Positions 8,061 through 17,035 of a stretch of 64,000 nucleotides of DNA are shown here, in pieces. Within the stretch, counting starts at the first letter, position 1; each line of letters begins with the position of its first letter. The position numbers were made by a program, and so were the translations under genes. The notes under the pieces were generated by a model. It was not told the DNA's origin, ran no database searches, and saw only the letters and a list, made by a program, of their open reading frames with translations. This stretch comes from Anaeromassilibacillus sp. An250 (GTDB lineage: Bacteria; Bacillota; Clostridia; Oscillospirales; Acutalibacteraceae), in assembly GCF_002159845.1 (NCBI RefSeq), contig NZ_NFJK01000014.1, positions 1 through 64,000 on the forward strand. Reading direction: 5' to 3'.

Positions 8061-8624
8061 TTATCTGTTGCTAATTTTAATTTCCAGTTCTTCAAGTGAA
8101 TCCAGGATACATGTTATCGTGTGTTCAAATATGGGATTTTCTTTAATTTCTCCACGATACTTACCAGTAACATGCCCCAAGTATTTTTGGGCTTCTTGAT
8201 GCTTTCGTTCATTAGCATTGTATTCACTTCGATATTGATAACTACTCTCAATTCTTGCTACACCAAGTGCCCTACGGACTCTGTTCACATGTCGAATAAT
8301 TTCACCTGTTGCCTTATCAAGTTGTTCTAGAATAGATTTACTTGAGTTGATTGCAAACTTGTTACCTTTTTCATCTGACATTTTTATTTGGTAAATCTCC
8401 CAATCGATACTAAAGGTGATTTGTCCAACCAGAACATTATTTCTATCGTAATAATATAAAAATATTTTTTCTATAATATTACGTTCATATACTCCTTTTT
8501 CGATAGATTGGATACAAGCATCATCTGCACCAAAGGCGGTGGCAAATTCTGATATCGTTAATGCTAAGACTTGTAATCGACTATATACTTCAACATCTAT
8601 GCTTTCCAATTCTACATCCGCCAT
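8061..8624 (-). CDS. Unknown partner of the Rca-like ATPase (187 aa), possibly HORMA-like
   Basis: Not recognised with confidence. It has no signal peptide or membrane segment and should be cytosolic. The first 45 residues look helical. Then comes a strand pair, EKIFLYYYDRNNVLVGQITFSID, followed by helix ILEQLDKATGEIIRHVNRVRRAL and a polar tail. The strand pattern recalls bacterial HORMA proteins, which are remodelled by AAA+ ATPases of the TRIP13 type; this is a weak resemblance by eye. It overlaps the ATPase gene by 13 nt and is last in a three-gene operon, so it is probably the ATPase substrate or adaptor. Confidence 0.6.
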   Translation of the reverse strand: MADVELESIDVEVYSRLQVLALTISEFATAFGADDACIQSIEKGVYERNIIEKIFLYYYDRNNVLVGQITFSIDWEIYQIKMSDEKGNKFAINSSKSILEQLDKATGEIIRHVNRVRRALGVARIESSYQYRSEYNANERKHQEAQKYLGHVTGKYRGEIKENPIFEHTITCILDSLEELEIKISNR

Positions 8625-9487
8625 TTTTTCTCCAATTTCCTTTCTCTATCTTTTTTACGTTGTGTTGCTAATTCATCTAGTTGTGATAATGTGATTTTAT
8701 CCAAATGCATTCTTATAGATTGACTTAAGTATTTTATACTAGTTGTAGATACAGAATCAATTTGCGCAATCTGATCACTAAGCTGTTTCCTACGAAGATC
8801 ATTAATTAACTGGGCAAAAAATGCGACATTACAATCTTGATATTTTAGAAAAAATTTTTTAAAATTTCCAGTATCTCTATCTAACAGTATGGAACCATAT
8901 AATGATTTTACAGTTTCATACTTTTCATCGCTTGTTGGTTCCCAAAAGAAAATATCGGCTCTCCCATCTCTAATTAAAGCAGGGTATACTTTAGAAAAAT
9001 CATTGCCTGTTAAAATAATTGGAATTCTTTGCTTAGGAATTGCTTCTGCCAAATTCATCATATAACCAATTAGTAAGTTGGAGTTAATTGTTTTATTCAC
9101 TTTTTCGTCTGTTGTGGCATTTCCCATATGAAAGTCATCGATTAGTATGCACGGATATATGCCACTATACAACAATTCCAAAGCTTCGTTATACACTTTT
9201 TGTAAAGCTTCTCTTGATTCACCCTCTTTTTTGCCTGATAATTGGGATGCAGAAATATACTTTACAGCAATTCCTTTTTTATTGCATGCCGCAATTGTCT
9301 GCATTGTCTTCCCCTGACCAGGAGAGCCTTCAATAACTAGATATAGCGGTGGTTGAAAGAAATGATTGTCCTCTAAATAGTTCAGAATTATATGGTCAGT
9401 AACTCTTCGCATAAATCGTTCGGGAATAAACATATTATCATATGCTTTACTATACACCAAATTTTCTGCGGCACACTCATTAGTCAT
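8612..9487 (-). CDS. Rubisco-activase-like AAA+ ATPase (291 aa)
   Basis: A single AAA+ module. Walker A is EGSPGQGKT near residues 53-61, Walker B CILIDDFH near 113, sensor 1 IPIILTGNDF near 155, and the arginine region LIRDGRADIFFWEPT near 170. The run from GQGKT to RDGR-x-FW-x-PT parallels plant Rubisco activase segment by segment, a class that remodels a partner protein. No Rubisco gene is present, so the target must be something else, most simply the 187-aa product next door. The C-terminal 90 residues are helical and end in a basic tail. It overlaps both neighbours (8 and 13 nt). Confidence 0.8.
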   Translation of the reverse strand: MTNECAAENLVYSKAYDNMFIPERFMRRVTDHIILNYLEDNHFFQPPLYLVIEGSPGQGKTMQTIAACNKKGIAVKYISASQLSGKKEGESREALQKVYNEALELLYSGIYPCILIDDFHMGNATTDEKVNKTINSNLLIGYMMNLAEAIPKQRIPIILTGNDFSKVYPALIRDGRADIFFWEPTSDEKYETVKSLYGSILLDRDTGNFKKFFLKYQDCNVAFFAQLINDLRRKQLSDQIAQIDSVSTTSIKYLSQSIRMHLDKITLSQLDELATQRKKDRERKLEKKWRM

Positions 9488-9812
9488 GTTTAGTTCTCCT
9501 TGATATTTTTATGACTGTCTTGTCATTCTTTTGTATGGCAAGTCGTGTAGCTAAAGTTTTATAATATTCATCAGATAAAGGATCAAGGCTTTCGATATCT
9601 TTTATTCCACCTAGATTGCTCTTCAAACGGCTAAGCGGATCGATTTCAGGTGGGATGATGACCGTTTCTTGTTGTTTTGGCGTATCTTTTTTATCATCAC
9701 GCCTCATTTTTGCAATGAGCGCGGCAATTATTGTTCCCATTGCAGTAATAATTGCTGCAATGATTGCTGCATACTGCGGATTCTCTGATATTGTTTTCAA
9801 TACAGCTTCCAT
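9480..9812 (-). CDS. Small membrane-anchored protein of the Rca-like operon (110 aa)
   Basis: One hydrophobic helix near residues 14-35 (YAAIIAAIITAMGTIIAALIA) is followed by a basic stop-transfer stretch and a polar cytosolic tail of about 70 residues with a Pro-rich linker (ETVIIPPEIDP). First gene of the operon; it overlaps the ATPase start by 8 nt. It could anchor the complex to the membrane or be an effector. Not recognised. An IS lies 24 bp upstream of the start codon and separates it from its original upstream DNA. Confidence 0.6.
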   Translation of the reverse strand: MEAVLKTISENPQYAAIIAAIITAMGTIIAALIAKMRRDDKKDTPKQQETVIIPPEIDPLSRLKSNLGGIKDIESLDPLSDEYYKTLATRLAIQKNDKTVIKISRRTKHD

Positions 9813-9836
9813 AATTTAACCCCCCGTATTTGCCTG

Positions 9837-11715
9837 GGTAGTGTCAAAACTACCTTCATTTTTTATTGTAAAAGTTACGTTTTACCTTGATTTTTCGGAG
9901 GTTTGCAAATTAAAAGAGCATTGACCTCCCTTTTCGTGTATAATGTCATCGACCAAAACAACCTTATACGAAAGGAGCCAATGCTCATGGACATTATACT
10001 TTATCTTCTCACCATCATTCAATACCTTTATCAGATGAATTGCTGGTTATTAAATTTTATCTGCAGATACATTCCACTCAGGCAGTGGGCGTTTGATGAC
10101 TCCCATTCCCCGAAATACCAGAAATACAGGATTGATGAACTCCCTCTGATCACAGATTTCCGTCAGGACTGGACTTACAAAGAACTCATCCCTCACTTTG
10201 AAAAACGTTACGGCAAGAAGATCCGTCCCATCAAACGGCGGTCCAGATGTGACATCCCCGATGACTGTTCCTGTCCCCGTTGTCAGGCTCCGAAGCCATA
10301 TCTTTACAAGAATAACGGTTCCAAAGGTCAGCTCTCCTGTAAGGTCTGTGACGCAAAGTTCTCCCAACAGGATAACCGCTTCTCTACGATAAAGCTGCGC
10401 TGCCCTCACTGCGGGAATACCCTCGTTCCCAAAAAGGACCGCAAGTTTTTTGTCCTGCATAAGTGTGTGAACCCGAAATGCCCTTACTATCTCCACAATC
10501 TTAAAAAAGTGAATCCTGAACATCTCAATGAGGCTTACGGAAAGAATAAATACAAGCTCCATTACATCTACCGTGAATTCACCGTGGATTTCTTCCGCAT
10601 GGATTTAAACTCCCTTCCGAAAAACGCCTCTTCCCTGAAGTTCAGCCGGCATGACGCCCATGTCATGGGGCTCTGTCTGACTCTCCATGTAAATCTTGGT
10701 CTCTCCCTGCGCAAGACTTCTCAGGCTCTCAAAGATCTTTACAACATCCGGATCTCCCACCAGCAGGTCGCCAATTATGCCCGGACTGCCGCCCTCGTCA
10801 TCAAGCCTTTCGTTGACAACTATGAGTATAAGACCGGAACCACCTTTATCGCCGATGAAACCTATATCAAAGTCCGCGGGATCAAAGGATACATCTGGTT
10901 CATCATGGATGCGGTATCCCGCTCCATTCTTGGCTATCAGGTCTCTGACAACCGCGGGGTAGGTCCCTGCATCCTTGCTATGCGCATGGCTTTCCGTAAG
11001 TTGAAGCAGCTTCCGGAAAACTTCCGCTTTATCGCCGATGGCTACAGCGCCTATCCGCTTGCGGCACAGCAGTTCTTCCACCAATTCGGTGAGAACTTCC
11101 GCTTTGATATCACTCAGGTCATCGGGCTCACGAACGAGGACGAAGTCTCCAAAGAGTTCCGCCCTTTCAAACAGATGATCGAGCGGCTCAACCGTACGTT
11201 CAAAGCCTCCTACCGCATAACATGCGGCTATGACAACTATGAGGGTGCCAGCTACAATGTCGCCCTCTGGGTCGCTTATTATAACTTTCTCAGACCGCAT
11301 CAGCACAACCACTATCGTGTTCTCAATAAAGCAGAGCATCTGGAAAATGCCGACAACATGCCGGGCAAGTGGCAGCTGCTTATCTTTCTCGGGCAACAGA
11401 CCATCCTGCAGATGCAGAAGTCTCAAGCAGAAGAATAAGTCTGTTCCTAGATTCAGAGCCGGAGATAACAACTCAGCCATCCCGGAGGGATTTACCCTTG
11501 ATGGCACGCAAAAACAATGCTACAATGCTGTGATCCAGACGGAGAAACCAGCCTGTTCCTGAGTTCTTCGCCGTCGATAAGGCACTCAGAGCATTGCTTT
11601 TGTGTGCTGTCAAGGGTGGCGTAAGCTGCCATCAAACATCATATCTGCAATTTTCAAGGTTCAATCTGAGCCTATTTCTTAGACTTCATTTTTTCATAAC
11701 TCATTTGACACTACC
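9837..11715 (+). mobile_element. DDE insertion sequence with 8-bp target duplication
   Basis: The ends are GGTAGTGTCAAA (9837-9848) and its perfect inverse TTTGACACTACC (11704-11715). Both sides are flanked by the direct repeat TTTGCCTG (9829-9836 and 11716-11723), an 8-bp target duplication. Length is 1,879 bp with one intact transposase gene. Perfect ends and duplication point to recent insertion. About 265 bp after the gene are non-coding. Confidence 0.95.
9987..11438 (+). CDS. DDE transposase with N-terminal zinc ribbons (IS6-like rve fold)
   Basis: A 483-aa protein from the ATG at 9987, chosen because AAAGGAG sits 10 nt upstream; an ATG 6 nt earlier is too close. Two zinc-ribbon-like pairs (CPRCQAPK...CKVCDAKF and CPHCGNTL...CVNPKCPYY) lie near residues 95-185. 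Catalytic residues are likely in FIADETYIKVRGIKGY, FIADGYSAYPLA and KQMIERLNRTFK (D, D, E). The 8-bp target duplication fits IS6-type elements. The gene is intact. Confidence 0.9.
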   Translation: MDIILYLLTIIQYLYQMNCWLLNFICRYIPLRQWAFDDSHSPKYQKYRIDELPLITDFRQDWTYKELIPHFEKRYGKKIRPIKRRSRCDIPDDCSCPRCQAPKPYLYKNNGSKGQLSCKVCDAKFSQQDNRFSTIKLRCPHCGNTLVPKKDRKFFVLHKCVNPKCPYYLHNLKKVNPEHLNEAYGKNKYKLHYIYREFTVDFFRMDLNSLPKNASSLKFSRHDAHVMGLCLTLHVNLGLSLRKTSQALKDLYNIRISHQQVANYARTAALVIKPFVDNYEYKTGTTFIADETYIKVRGIKGYIWFIMDAVSRSILGYQVSDNRGVGPCILAMRMAFRKLKQLPENFRFIADGYSAYPLAAQQFFHQFGENFRFDITQVIGLTNEDEVSKEFRPFKQMIERLNRTFKASYRITCGYDNYEGASYNVALWVAYYNFLRPHQHNHYRVLNKAEHLENADNMPGKWQLLIFLGQQTILQMQKSQAEE

Positions 11716-11788
11716 TTTGCCTGATATATGAAGAGAGAACTGCTGAATCACTCTTTGGTATAAACCGATATTTTAAGGAAGGTAAATT
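11439..11788. other. IS right arm and E3 spacer, no gene
   Basis: 11439-11715 is the non-coding right arm of the IS. 11716-11788 is the original DNA between the E3 recombinase stop and the cargo operon. Before the IS arrived, the operon start would have lain about 90 bp from the recombinase stop on the same strand. No clear promoter was found in the remaining 73 bp. Confidence 0.6.
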
Positions 11789-13432
11789 CTATATTGATAT
11801 TTCCCCCACAAAATTATAAACAATCCTGACTTCCTGCGTTTTTTGCCCATCAACTTTCTTGACTTCACCCACTAAAATCCGGCTAATAAGACGGTTCAAA
11901 ATGGTTTCGTCCAACTCCTGAATGGTGGCATACTGTCGAATCTCCCGGATAAAGGTGCGGACTTCACTTTCCTGAGCATCAGTCTGCTGACGCATTCGCA
12001 ACAGCTCCTGCAAACGGCGCTGATTTTCTTCCTGTTCCTGCTCCATGGCGGCGGTCAACTTCACAAACCGCTGCTCAGAGATCACGCCTTTGGCCTTATC
12101 GGTATAAAGGCTCAGAAACATATCGTCAATTTGCCGGTTTCTGGCTTCCAGGCGCTCACGCTCTTTCTGCATCTCGGAAGCATCCACCATATATCGGCGC
12201 TCCATCCGGCTGCTCAACCGTTGATAAAAGGCATCTGCATCTTTGAGCGCCATCGCTGCCAGTTCCTGAATATCCTTCAGAACGAGATTATACAAATCCC
12301 TGGCTTCGATTTTATGGCTGGTGCAGGCGTTTTTGCCCAGCCGGTTGTAGGTCTGGCAGATATAATACGCCTTGTCAATTGGTTCCCGCATCTCGCCGGT
12401 AAAGCGGTTTTTGCCAGTTCTGCCGACCTTTTCATACCGCACCTGCATGGATTTCCCACAGGTGGCACAGTAGATAATACCGTGGAACAAGTTGTAGAAG
12501 GGGCAGGCATTGCCTTTCATAATAGGTGGCCTGCGATCTACGATTGCCTGCACCTGTTCCCATTCCTCCGGTGTCACAATCGCTTCATGGCAGCCCTCAA
12601 TGATTTCCCAGTCCTCACGGGGAATGATGTCATAGGTGTTGGAGCGAATCCCTTTCTGGTGCGTCCTGCAAACCAGATGAGCGCCCTTATAAAAAGGGTT
12701 ACGCAGGATATGGCTGATTCTTGCGCCGCCCCACGCATAGTAGTTGACATCGCAAGCGGTATTTCCTTTTACTCTGGTGATGGGAACCTTGTCCTCCATC
12801 AGCTGCTTGGCAATCCGCATACAGCCCCAGCCATCCAGTGCCAGGTCATAGATTTTGCGAATCACTGGAGCAGTTTCCGGGTCGAGGATCAAATGCCCCC
12901 GATCCTCCGGGTCACGCATCAGCCCCAGGGGAGGCTGTCCGCCACAGAACTTTCCCTGCCGGGAACGGGTCATACGCCCCGCCAGCACTTTCTTGGAAAT
13001 ATCCCGGCTATACATATCATTCAGGATATTCTTGAACGGCGTGATGTCCATTTCCTGACGGGTCAAACTGTCCACACCATCGGTAATGGCGATATAACGG
13101 ACATTGTGTTTGGGGAAGAAGATTTCAATATAGCTTCCAGCTTCGATATAATTTCTTCCCAGTCTGGACAGGTCTTTGGTAATGACACAACCGATTTTAC
13201 CGGTCTCAATATCGGCAATCATACGCTGAAAAGCTGGACGATTGAAATTGCGGCCGGTGTAACCATCGTCCACATAATACTCATACTGGAACATCCCATT
13301 TTTCTCGGCAAATTCCTTGAGCATAAGTTTCTGATTGCTGATACTCATACTCTCGTTATCGCCGCCATCGTCCAGAGAAATACGGCAATAGAGGGCTGTG
13401 ATTTTCTGATTGACTTGTTTTTTCCTGCTCAT
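11789..13432 (-). CDS. Large serine recombinase of E3
   Basis: 547 aa. The N-terminal resolvase domain starts ITALYCRISLDDGGDNESMSI, with the catalytic serine in CRIS and the arginine-rich site near CVITKDLSRLGRNY. A recombinase domain and a zinc ribbon (IYCATCGKSM ... CQTYNRLGKNACTSHKI) follow, then a coiled coil near residues 390-480. It is full length for TnpX/TndX-type large recombinases, which excise and integrate elements using a 2-bp core and no accessory protein for integration. GGAG precedes the ATG. It probably moves E3. The three-gene cargo operon lies downstream on the same strand. Confidence 0.93.
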   Translation of the reverse strand: MSRKKQVNQKITALYCRISLDDGGDNESMSISNQKLMLKEFAEKNGMFQYEYYVDDGYTGRNFNRPAFQRMIADIETGKIGCVITKDLSRLGRNYIEAGSYIEIFFPKHNVRYIAITDGVDSLTRQEMDITPFKNILNDMYSRDISKKVLAGRMTRSRQGKFCGGQPPLGLMRDPEDRGHLILDPETAPVIRKIYDLALDGWGCMRIAKQLMEDKVPITRVKGNTACDVNYYAWGGARISHILRNPFYKGAHLVCRTHQKGIRSNTYDIIPREDWEIIEGCHEAIVTPEEWEQVQAIVDRRPPIMKGNACPFYNLFHGIIYCATCGKSMQVRYEKVGRTGKNRFTGEMREPIDKAYYICQTYNRLGKNACTSHKIEARDLYNLVLKDIQELAAMALKDADAFYQRLSSRMERRYMVDASEMQKERERLEARNRQIDDMFLSLYTDKAKGVISEQRFVKLTAAMEQEQEENQRRLQELLRMRQQTDAQESEVRTFIREIRQYATIQELDETILNRLISRILVGEVKKVDGQKTQEVRIVYNFVGEISI

Positions 13433-13446
13433 AGCAATCTCCTTCT

Positions 13447-13498
13447 ATGAACAGGGACACGATATACATATTATACCATGCCCCTGTTTTTCCTTCAA
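13447..13498 (-). promoter_or_regulatory. Promoter of the E3 recombinase with a palindromic operator
   Basis: Minus strand: -35 TTGAAG (13493-13498), 17-bp spacer, -10 TATAAT (13470-13475). A 7-bp inverted repeat, AACAGGG/CCCTGTT (13450-13456 and 13482-13488), straddles the -10, a plausible repressor site. The start codon is at 13432. Confidence 0.65.
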
Positions 13499-13507
13499 CC
13501 AATTCCC

Positions 13508-13672
13508 TCAGCTTGCCTTGCGTTCCAGCCATTCTTCAAAGTGTTCGCAAGTTTGCCGTTCAATGAGCTGTTCAAAGGCTTCCTGCATGGTTTTATCACC
13601 TGAAAACTCCCGTATCACGATAAACTTCACTTTTTTGCTCAGCTTGTTTTCTTGCTTTTGGGTTTTCTCCAT
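13508..13672 (-). CDS. Small hypothetical protein (54 aa) before the recombinase
   Basis: The frame begins MEKTQKQENKLSKKVKFIVI, with GGAGG 7 nt before the ATG, and ends LERKAS. It is basic at the N terminus and acidic and helical at the C terminus. Small proteins like this often precede the recombinase in such elements. Function unknown. The 267 bp upstream, to the VapE stop at 13940, holds no gene that I can support. Confidence 0.6.
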   Translation of the reverse strand: MEKTQKQENKLSKKVKFIVIREFSGDKTMQEAFEQLIERQTCEHFEEWLERKAS

Positions 13673-13939
13673 AGGCTACCTCCATAGATCAGAAAGGCCA
13701 GGCAAAGGGAGCCTGCAACGAAGTCCGGCAACAGACCTCGAAAAACCTGCAACCTATCGTCTGACCATCGTTTCTTACTTTTCAAATTTTCTTGTGAAAT
13801 CTCGTTGCTTTCGTTGTCAGAGAACAAATACCCGCCCAAAAGTCTTGCTTTACGGGTATTTATCGTATCTACACCCCCACTTTTGCGGCAACAAAGTCAG
13901 CAACCAGCCGACAACCTACTGGGCAACAAACCCCGTAAA

Positions 13940-15325
13940 TCAGGCAATCCACTCCTTTGGCAGCTCCAGTTGACGGACTTCTTCCTCGCTCAGCTCTACA
14001 AATCCACCTTCGTTGTCGGGCGGTTCGTTGTCGGAAATCTCCCGTTCCCAGCCCCGCTGCCGACCATAGCCCGCAAACATTCGGGGATTGGAGAAGGGCT
14101 TCCAGCCCGTCACCACTGTGTTCATGATCTCGTTGATGTTGTGCAGCTGCCAACGCTTCGGCTCATCAATGGCGTGTCCCAACGCTTCCTTGAATAGCTG
14201 CTTGGAGCAGACCACATTGCCGGTGTAGTGTTCCAGAAAGCCCTGGATTTGCCCGGCCTCGGTATCCTCCGGCATGAAGTCCTTCTGAACCTCCACCAGC
14301 TGCTTCTGAATCTCCTTTGAAAACTTCATGGAATACTCTCCACTGCGGTAAATGGTCATAGCCTCCGCCCATACCTGCAACAGATATTCCCTGGAAGCGG
14401 CTTCGTCCTCCAAAATGTGAACCTCCGCTTTCTCCGGGTCAATCATCACTGGCAGGAACCGGCGGTTTCCGGCCCGGTCAAGGGGTAGGAAATCCAGCGT
14501 GTTGGAGGAACCACCGAACACACACTGCCGCAGACGGTCTTTGGGCTGGGTCTCATAGGGGGTGCGGTAGGTTTCCTTTTGGCGACTGATAAAGGAGCGG
14601 ATCTCCTCAATGCTCTTGGCGTTGCTGGTGGCCAGCATCTCAGACATCTCGATGATCCAGTGGCCTTGCAACTTGGCAAACACCTTGTCATCATCCAGCT
14701 TTTTCAGGTCATCAGAGAACCACTCATCATGTATAGCCAGGAAGCGAAAGAAGGTAGACTTTCCGGCTCCCTGGCCGCCCACCAGACAGAGCAGTTCCTC
14801 ATACTTGGAACCAGGATGGAACACCCGGCGGATGGCTCCCAACAGAAAGTGTTTGAGCATTTCTTCCACATAGTTGCCCTCATCCGCCCCCAGAAAGTGA
14901 TGCAGGCAGGAGCGTATCCGGGGTATGCCGTCCCAAACCAAGCCATTCAACACATCCTGAATGGGGTGATAGCAATTTTCGTTTGCCACGATAGAGAGCG
15001 CCGCCATCAGCTTCTTTTCACTGGTCAGGCAATAGTTCTGCTCAAAGTAAAGGAGCAGATATTTGACATCGGTATCGGTCAAGGCACTGGTGCTTCTGCG
15101 CCAGCCCAGATCCCGCACAATGTCCACACGGTCGGTCAGCAGATTCAGCCGGATTGCTCTCCGTAAAAGCGGATCTTGGCAAAACACCGTGCGGCAATTT
15201 CCAATGGTATTGGCCGGTTGTCCTTTTTCCGTCGTGGAAAGGCTTTCCCGCACTTCAGCAACGGTCAATTCCTCACTTTCGGCCTGCCAAGTGACAGGCA
15301 CTAAACTCTGAGTTTCGCTGTTCAA
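13940..15325 (-). CDS. VapE/VirE-type P-loop helicase (P4-like)
   Basis: 461 aa from a TTG at 15325 with GAGGAGGTG 7 nt upstream. The conserved core includes Walker A CLVGGQGAGKSTFFR, then LQGHWIIEMSEM (Walker B-like), FGGSSNTLDFLPLDRAGNRRFLPV and a C-terminal winged region. VapE proteins are superfamily 3-like helicases of phages and islands and support element replication. Many relatives carry an N-terminal primase domain that is missing here, so this one may act with a host primase. A hairpin separates it from the mob gene upstream. Confidence 0.88.
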   Translation of the reverse strand: MNSETQSLVPVTWQAESEELTVAEVRESLSTTEKGQPANTIGNCRTVFCQDPLLRRAIRLNLLTDRVDIVRDLGWRRSTSALTDTDVKYLLLYFEQNYCLTSEKKLMAALSIVANENCYHPIQDVLNGLVWDGIPRIRSCLHHFLGADEGNYVEEMLKHFLLGAIRRVFHPGSKYEELLCLVGGQGAGKSTFFRFLAIHDEWFSDDLKKLDDDKVFAKLQGHWIIEMSEMLATSNAKSIEEIRSFISRQKETYRTPYETQPKDRLRQCVFGGSSNTLDFLPLDRAGNRRFLPVMIDPEKAEVHILEDEAASREYLLQVWAEAMTIYRSGEYSMKFSKEIQKQLVEVQKDFMPEDTEAGQIQGFLEHYTGNVVCSKQLFKEALGHAIDEPKRWQLHNINEIMNTVVTGWKPFSNPRMFAGYGRQRGWEREISDNEPPDNEGGFVELSEEEVRQLELPKEWIA

Positions 15326-15347
15326 TGTTTCTCACCTCCTCAAGGAA

Positions 15348-15382
15348 AAGGCACCTGATTTGTATGCAAAATCAGATGCCTT
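15348..15382 (-). terminator. Terminator between the Pre/Mob and VapE genes
   Basis: The minus-strand stem AAGGCATCTGATTT / AAATCAGGTGCCTT has one T-G wobble and is followed by TTTT. It overlaps the mob stop codon. Confidence 0.65.
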
Positions 15383-16610
15383 ACCGATCCATATCCTGTT
15401 TTCGCTGCCGTTGCTTTTTCCGCTTTTCCTCCCGCTGGGTGCTATCCTGTTTGGCCCTGTGCAGAAAATCCAAAATGGATTCTTTGGCCTTTTCCTGAAT
15501 CTGCTGTTTGCCAGCCTGCTTGACCTCCGGCTGCATCAGCTTCTTCTGGATTTTTGTCAGCGCAGACTGCATAGTATTTTTGATTTTGGAAATTACTCCA
15601 TCCAGCCGGGCAGCGGCATACTCACGCTCTTTTTGCGGCGCTTTCCGTTCCGGCGAGAGTACCCACTTTTTTGTTTCCTCCACCAGCCGGAGATCCTCTT
15701 TATGGGTTTCCTGCCGGACAGTATCGGTGACAACCTCTACCGCCTTGTCATAGGCAATATCCGAAACTTCCTCCACCAGTGTTTCTACATCCTCGATTTT
15801 CAGGGTCAGTTCCTCCAGTTTTTGTTCCTGAGCCGCCAGCTGCTCCTTTTGCTTCATCAGAATGTAGTCCTGCTTTTCCAGATACGCCCGCCCGCCATAG
15901 GACGGCTCCTGCTCCAAATGCACCCCATGTTTGCGGCTGATGTCAAAGAGCAGCGTGCGGCATACTGCATCAAAGGTTTGCTTGCGGTTGTTATGTTTGC
16001 CCTTGGGTTTACTCGGATCAGGCAATTCAAACCCCAGTTCTTCCAGCGCCTTTTCCTGTTGGGGGCACAGCTCCCCATACCGGTTTTTACAGTCAAACAC
16101 ATGGCGTTCATGGATGTGGGGCGTGCCCTCATCCAGATGCAGCGCCCAGTCCAGAATGTGGATATGGGAACCAAAGCGCCGTTCAAACTCCTCGTAAAAT
16201 TCGCTGACAATGAGTGCCAGAGTACCCGGTGGAACGGATTCTTCCATGGTGCCAATCTGGTAAATACTTTCCTCCGGGCAGGTCTTGTTGTTTTTCAAAA
16301 GATCTTCCACCGTGCGGTTGCGCTCAGTGTGCCGGGTTTTCTCGTTCCGGGCGTTCTGGGCATCCACATGGTCAGAGTAATGCTCGTAGTAGTACATCCG
16401 CTCGATTTCTTCAAAGCTGAAATCCGGCTGTTCTGGGTTCTCCCGAAGTTCGGGGGTAGTGAATCCACGGTAGCAGTCCCAGTACACATTTTTCTTGGCT
16501 CGCTGGGCATCAATGTGTTCGCTGTTCTCCATATCAAACCGGCGGTCATTGTGCCGGGGATTATAGGTGCCATGCTTACCGGAGCGTCCGTTGTGCCGTG
16601 TCAGTTTCAA
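15381..16610 (-). CDS. mob: Plasmid recombination/mobilization relaxase (Pre/Mob, MobV type)
   Basis: 409 aa from a TTG at 16610, GGAGG 8 nt upstream. The hallmark is WALHLDEGTPHIHE near residue 155, the metal-binding histidine motif of MobV relaxases, preceded by AYINPRHNDR-like sequence GTYNPRHNDRRF. The C-terminal 170 residues are a long charged coiled coil. The role is nicking oriT so that E3 can be mobilized by a helper conjugation system. An ATG one base away, in another frame, also overlaps the ribosome site. Confidence 0.88.
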   Translation of the reverse strand: MKLTRHNGRSGKHGTYNPRHNDRRFDMENSEHIDAQRAKKNVYWDCYRGFTTPELRENPEQPDFSFEEIERMYYYEHYSDHVDAQNARNEKTRHTERNRTVEDLLKNNKTCPEESIYQIGTMEESVPPGTLALIVSEFYEEFERRFGSHIHILDWALHLDEGTPHIHERHVFDCKNRYGELCPQQEKALEELGFELPDPSKPKGKHNNRKQTFDAVCRTLLFDISRKHGVHLEQEPSYGGRAYLEKQDYILMKQKEQLAAQEQKLEELTLKIEDVETLVEEVSDIAYDKAVEVVTDTVRQETHKEDLRLVEETKKWVLSPERKAPQKEREYAAARLDGVISKIKNTMQSALTKIQKKLMQPEVKQAGKQQIQEKAKESILDFLHRAKQDSTQREEKRKKQRQRKQDMDR

Positions 16611-17035
16611 TTTTCATCCCTCCATTCTCCGTTGATTTTTCCAGAAGGGGAGCAGCGGCGAAGCCGCCAAACCTGCGGATTTCTGCGTCAGGTAATACCC
16701 AGTACAAGTTGACGCAGGCATCAACTTTCCCTGGGCAAGGCGTTTCGCCCTTGACCCGATGGGGCGGCTGCCCTCAACCCGCCAATGGGCGTTGCCCCTT
16801 GACCCCAGCAGTGCGCTGCCGCCCCTGCACCCAGGCACAAAGGGCTTGCAGCCCTCTGTACTCCCGCTCCGGCGAAGCTGGCTTCCACCGCAGAAGCGGT
16901 TTCCGCCAGTTTCACCGGCTCCGCATCCACACAGTTACGCCCATCGGCGGGAAGTGGATACGGAATACGCCTGCGGGGATTGCCGGTCAAAACGCCGGGT
17001 GCAGACCCGGCATTTTTGCCGTAATCGCCCCAATT
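16611..17035. other. GC-rich non-coding region upstream of mob, candidate oriT
   Basis: About 425 bp with no supported gene. It has degenerate repeats of the kind TTGACCC/CTCAACCC near 16745-16815 and paired segments around 16925-16990. MobV relaxases usually act at an oriT just upstream of their gene, so this is the expected place for the E3 oriT. No published nic sequence was recognised. Confidence 0.35.

Noticed and set aside
8061..9812. CBASS-type system
   Set aside because: No CD-NTase gene is present and the ATPase resembles Rubisco activase more than TRIP13, so only a distant analogy is kept.
12131..13450. Long plus-strand open frame (439 aa) opposite the E3 recombinase
   Set aside because: It is an antisense shadow of a clear serine recombinase and has no recognisable family or ribosome site.
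15360..16712. Plus-strand open frame (450 aa) opposite Pre/Mob
   Set aside because: Antisense shadow; the composition mirrors the coiled coil on the other strand.
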